From JANOGU01 sp964499865 (GTDB taxonomy: Bacteria; Pseudomonadota; Alphaproteobacteria; Rhodobacterales; Rhodobacteraceae), in contig CAZCPY010000152.1 of the NCBI GenBank assembly GCA_964499865.1, forward strand, positions 1-7,048: a stretch of 7,048 nucleotides of DNA. The letters are read 5' to 3'. The number at the start of each line of letters is the position of its first letter. Position 1 is the stretch's first letter. Positions 6,441-7,048 of this stretch are shown here, in pieces. The notes under the pieces are model-generated. The model was not told where the DNA came from and ran no database searches. It worked only from the letters and a program-made list of their open reading frames with translations. Position numbers and translations under genes: made by a program.

Positions 6441-6454
6441 CGCCCGCCGCGCTA
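6438..6454 (+). terminator. Short stem-loop spanning the lepA stop codon
   Basis: TAGCGC (6438-6443) and GCGCTA (6449-6454) are perfect complements around CCGCC. The stop codon is in the left arm. The following CCCTTC is a very weak U-tract, so termination is possible but not strong. Confidence 0.3.
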
Positions 6455-6464
6455 CCCTTCGCCC

Positions 6465-6644
6465 ATGAACCACGCGGCCCCCGCCCTCCTGATCCCGGAC
6501 GCCGACCTTCGCCTTGCCGAGGCGCGGCTTGCCGCATTCGAGGCCGACAGTCTGGGCCATGATCTGGACGCCGTCCGCCAATGGGCCAAGGTGCGCCGGA
6601 CCGACCCCGCCGCGCCATGCCCGACCCCTGCCGCGTTGCGCTGA
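6465..6644 (+). CDS. Short antitoxin-like ORF (possible partner of the ParE-type toxin remnant)
   Basis: A 59-residue ORF starting 25 bases after the lepA stop. The sequence (RLAEARLAAFEADS, then GHDLDAVRQWAKVRRTDP) resembles the C-terminal, toxin-embracing helices of ParD/CopG-type antitoxins that accompany RelE/ParE toxins. The usual N-terminal ribbon-helix-helix DNA-binding part (~40 residues) is absent, so this may be a truncated antitoxin left where the lepA-flanking DNA was joined. It overlaps the toxin ORF by 28 bases (ATG 6617), the tight coupling typical of type II toxin-antitoxin operons. There is no Shine-Dalgarno before ATG 6465. The assignment rests on context plus weak resemblance; it could be a chance ORF in GC-rich DNA. 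Confidence 0.5.
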   Translation: MNHAAPALLIPDADLRLAEARLAAFEADSLGHDLDAVRQWAKVRRTDPAAPCPTPAALR

Positions 6645-6796
6645 CACCCGGCGCGCTGGCCGACCTCGACCGCCTCGACAGCTTCCTCCGCCCCAAGAAC
6701 CCGCCCGCCGCCGACCGGATGCTGGCGACGCTGACGGGGCATTCGAACGGTTGGGTGTTGATCCCCTGTCCAGCCCTGCGCTGCCCGATACTCGCC
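6617..6796 (+). pseudogene. RelE/ParE-family toxin gene, frameshifted and 3'-truncated
   Basis: The first ~40 codons from ATG 6617 read as a typical ParE-type start: RVALTPGALADLDRLDSFL, then RPKNPPAADRMLATL. ParE-family toxins are about 90-100 residues; this frame ends after 60 with an unrelated tail (HSNGWVLIPCPALRCPILA, TGA 6797-6799). The family-like continuation appears in another frame from about 6740: GAFERLGVDPLSSPALPDTR, resembling the ParE segment around 'AFELLxxNPxxGRPxxDLPxxR'. Adding one G to the G-run at 6736-6739 would join the two as T-G-A-F-E-R. The gene then runs into insertion-sequence DNA before the C-terminal strands. ParE-type toxins poison gyrase and RelE-type ones cleave mRNA; this copy is predicted inactive. 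An alternative start at 6581 exists but has no family-like residues. Confidence 0.55.
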
Positions 6797-6929
6797 TGAG
6801 GGGTAATCCCCCCACTCTTGACGGGGTGCATCCGTAGAACTTACGCGGCCATTTTCAGTTTCATGGCGGGTGTGATACCGCCGATGCCCATGTTCGGGCG
6901 GTCGTTGTTCTAAGTCCAGAGCCATTGCG
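6797..6929 (-). mobile_element. IS3-family element remnant (terminal part)
   Basis: This segment holds the transposase C-terminus on the minus strand plus 44 bases beyond its stop. The outermost bases TGAGGGGTAATCCCCCC (from 6797) begin with TG, as IS3-family ends do, and would be the terminal inverted repeat; the exact boundary is inferred. The inner side is cut at 6930 by the IS21-family end, so most of the element is missing from the window. Confidence 0.55.
6841..6929 (-). pseudogene. IS3-family transposase OrfB, last 28 codons, with internal stop
   Basis: The minus-strand frame ending at TAA (6843-6841) reads QWLWT*NNDRPNMGIGG, then ITPAMKLKMAA. This is the characteristic C-terminus of IS3-family OrfB integrase-type transposases, in which the starred position is normally Tyr (WTYNNDRPN). 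Here it is TAG (6912-6910), so the copy carries a nonsense mutation besides being truncated by the IS21-family insertion at 6930. It cannot make a functional enzyme. Confidence 0.85.
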
Positions 6930-7048
6930 TGTTGATCGGCGCGCAATAAGGACCCTGTTTCGGGGGTGATCGGCGTCCAAAAGGGACCCCTCTGGATCGA
7001 GGGTCCATGGTGTCCCGGGGCAACCGGGAGCCGAGTTTGGGATGTTGG
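6930..7048 (+). mobile_element. Left end of an IS21-family insertion sequence (continues past the window)
   Basis: The segment begins TGTTGATCGGCG and contains two copies of a ~23-base terminal-repeat motif, the multiple-repeat end architecture of IS21-family elements, whose ends start with TG. About 110 bases in, ATG 7042 (ATGTTGG...) is in the position and sequence I would expect for istA, the DDE transposase gene; a second ATG at 7007 lies in another frame. Only seven bases of the putative gene are visible, so the family call rests on the end repeats. Confidence 0.65.
6933..6989 (+). repeat. Two direct repeats at the IS21-type end
   Basis: Copy one at 6933-6955 and copy two at 6967-6989, 34 bases apart. 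Both start TGATCGGCG and end GGACCC, with a central CAA shared; 19 of 23 aligned bases are identical. These are likely transposase-binding sites (L1, L2) of the insertion sequence. Confidence 0.8.

Noticed and set aside
4029..6815. Very long minus-strand open frame opposite the helical-protein gene and lepA
   Set aside because: Low-complexity His/Arg/Val/Gly composition, spans two unrelated plus-strand genes and the intergenic hairpin; an antisense artefact of high GC third positions in lepA.
6452..6946. Minus-strand open frame across the toxin remnant and IS scrap
   Set aside because: It is out of frame with the recognisable transposase C-terminus and has no family features; chance ORF across a junction.

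Overview
The window looks like the chromosome of a high-GC alphaproteobacterium, most likely a member of the Rhodobacteraceae (Paracoccus/Rhodobacter-like). This rests on three things: the strong G/C preference at third codon positions, an alpha-type SspB ClpXP adaptor with an acidic linker, and a DUF1194 exported protein of the kind common in that family. The genus is my inference; no rRNA or other marker is present.

Left part (1-3791, all minus strand). In transcription order, right to left: a small exported four-cysteine protein of unknown function (3483-3791); a DUF1194 von Willebrand A-like exported protein whose start is ambiguous (2839-3474, possibly from 3495); a two-domain ChrA-type chromate transporter (1461-2789) ending in a 12-bp in-frame tandem repeat; the SspB adaptor (932-1396); and the first 279 codons of class II fumarase FumC (1-838, cut by the window edge). 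The first two genes abut or overlap and are probably co-transcribed. FumC has its own plausible promoter.

Middle (3792-4043). A 252-bp divergent control region holds a promoter-like sequence for each side. Each overlaps a perfect inverted repeat, and there is a third 9-bp inverted repeat just upstream of the rightward promoter.

Right part (plus strand). A 159-residue helical, probably coiled-coil protein of no recognised family (4044-4523) carries an internal duplication and unusual AGG arginine codons. A GC-rich hairpin follows, then the complete translation factor gene lepA (4641-6440). After lepA the sequence decays into accessory DNA: a short antitoxin-like ORF overlapping a frameshifted RelE/ParE-type toxin gene (6465-6796), a 3'-terminal scrap of an IS3-family transposase with an internal stop (6841-6929), and the left end of an IS21-family element (from 6930) that appears to have inserted into that scrap and runs off the window.

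The housekeeping genes (fumC, sspB, lepA) are unrelated in pathway. They share only a loose theme of central metabolism and translation/proteolysis quality control. The window does not show a clear, complete novel defence or biosynthetic system. The least explained piece is the helical protein at 4044 with its operator-like promoter.
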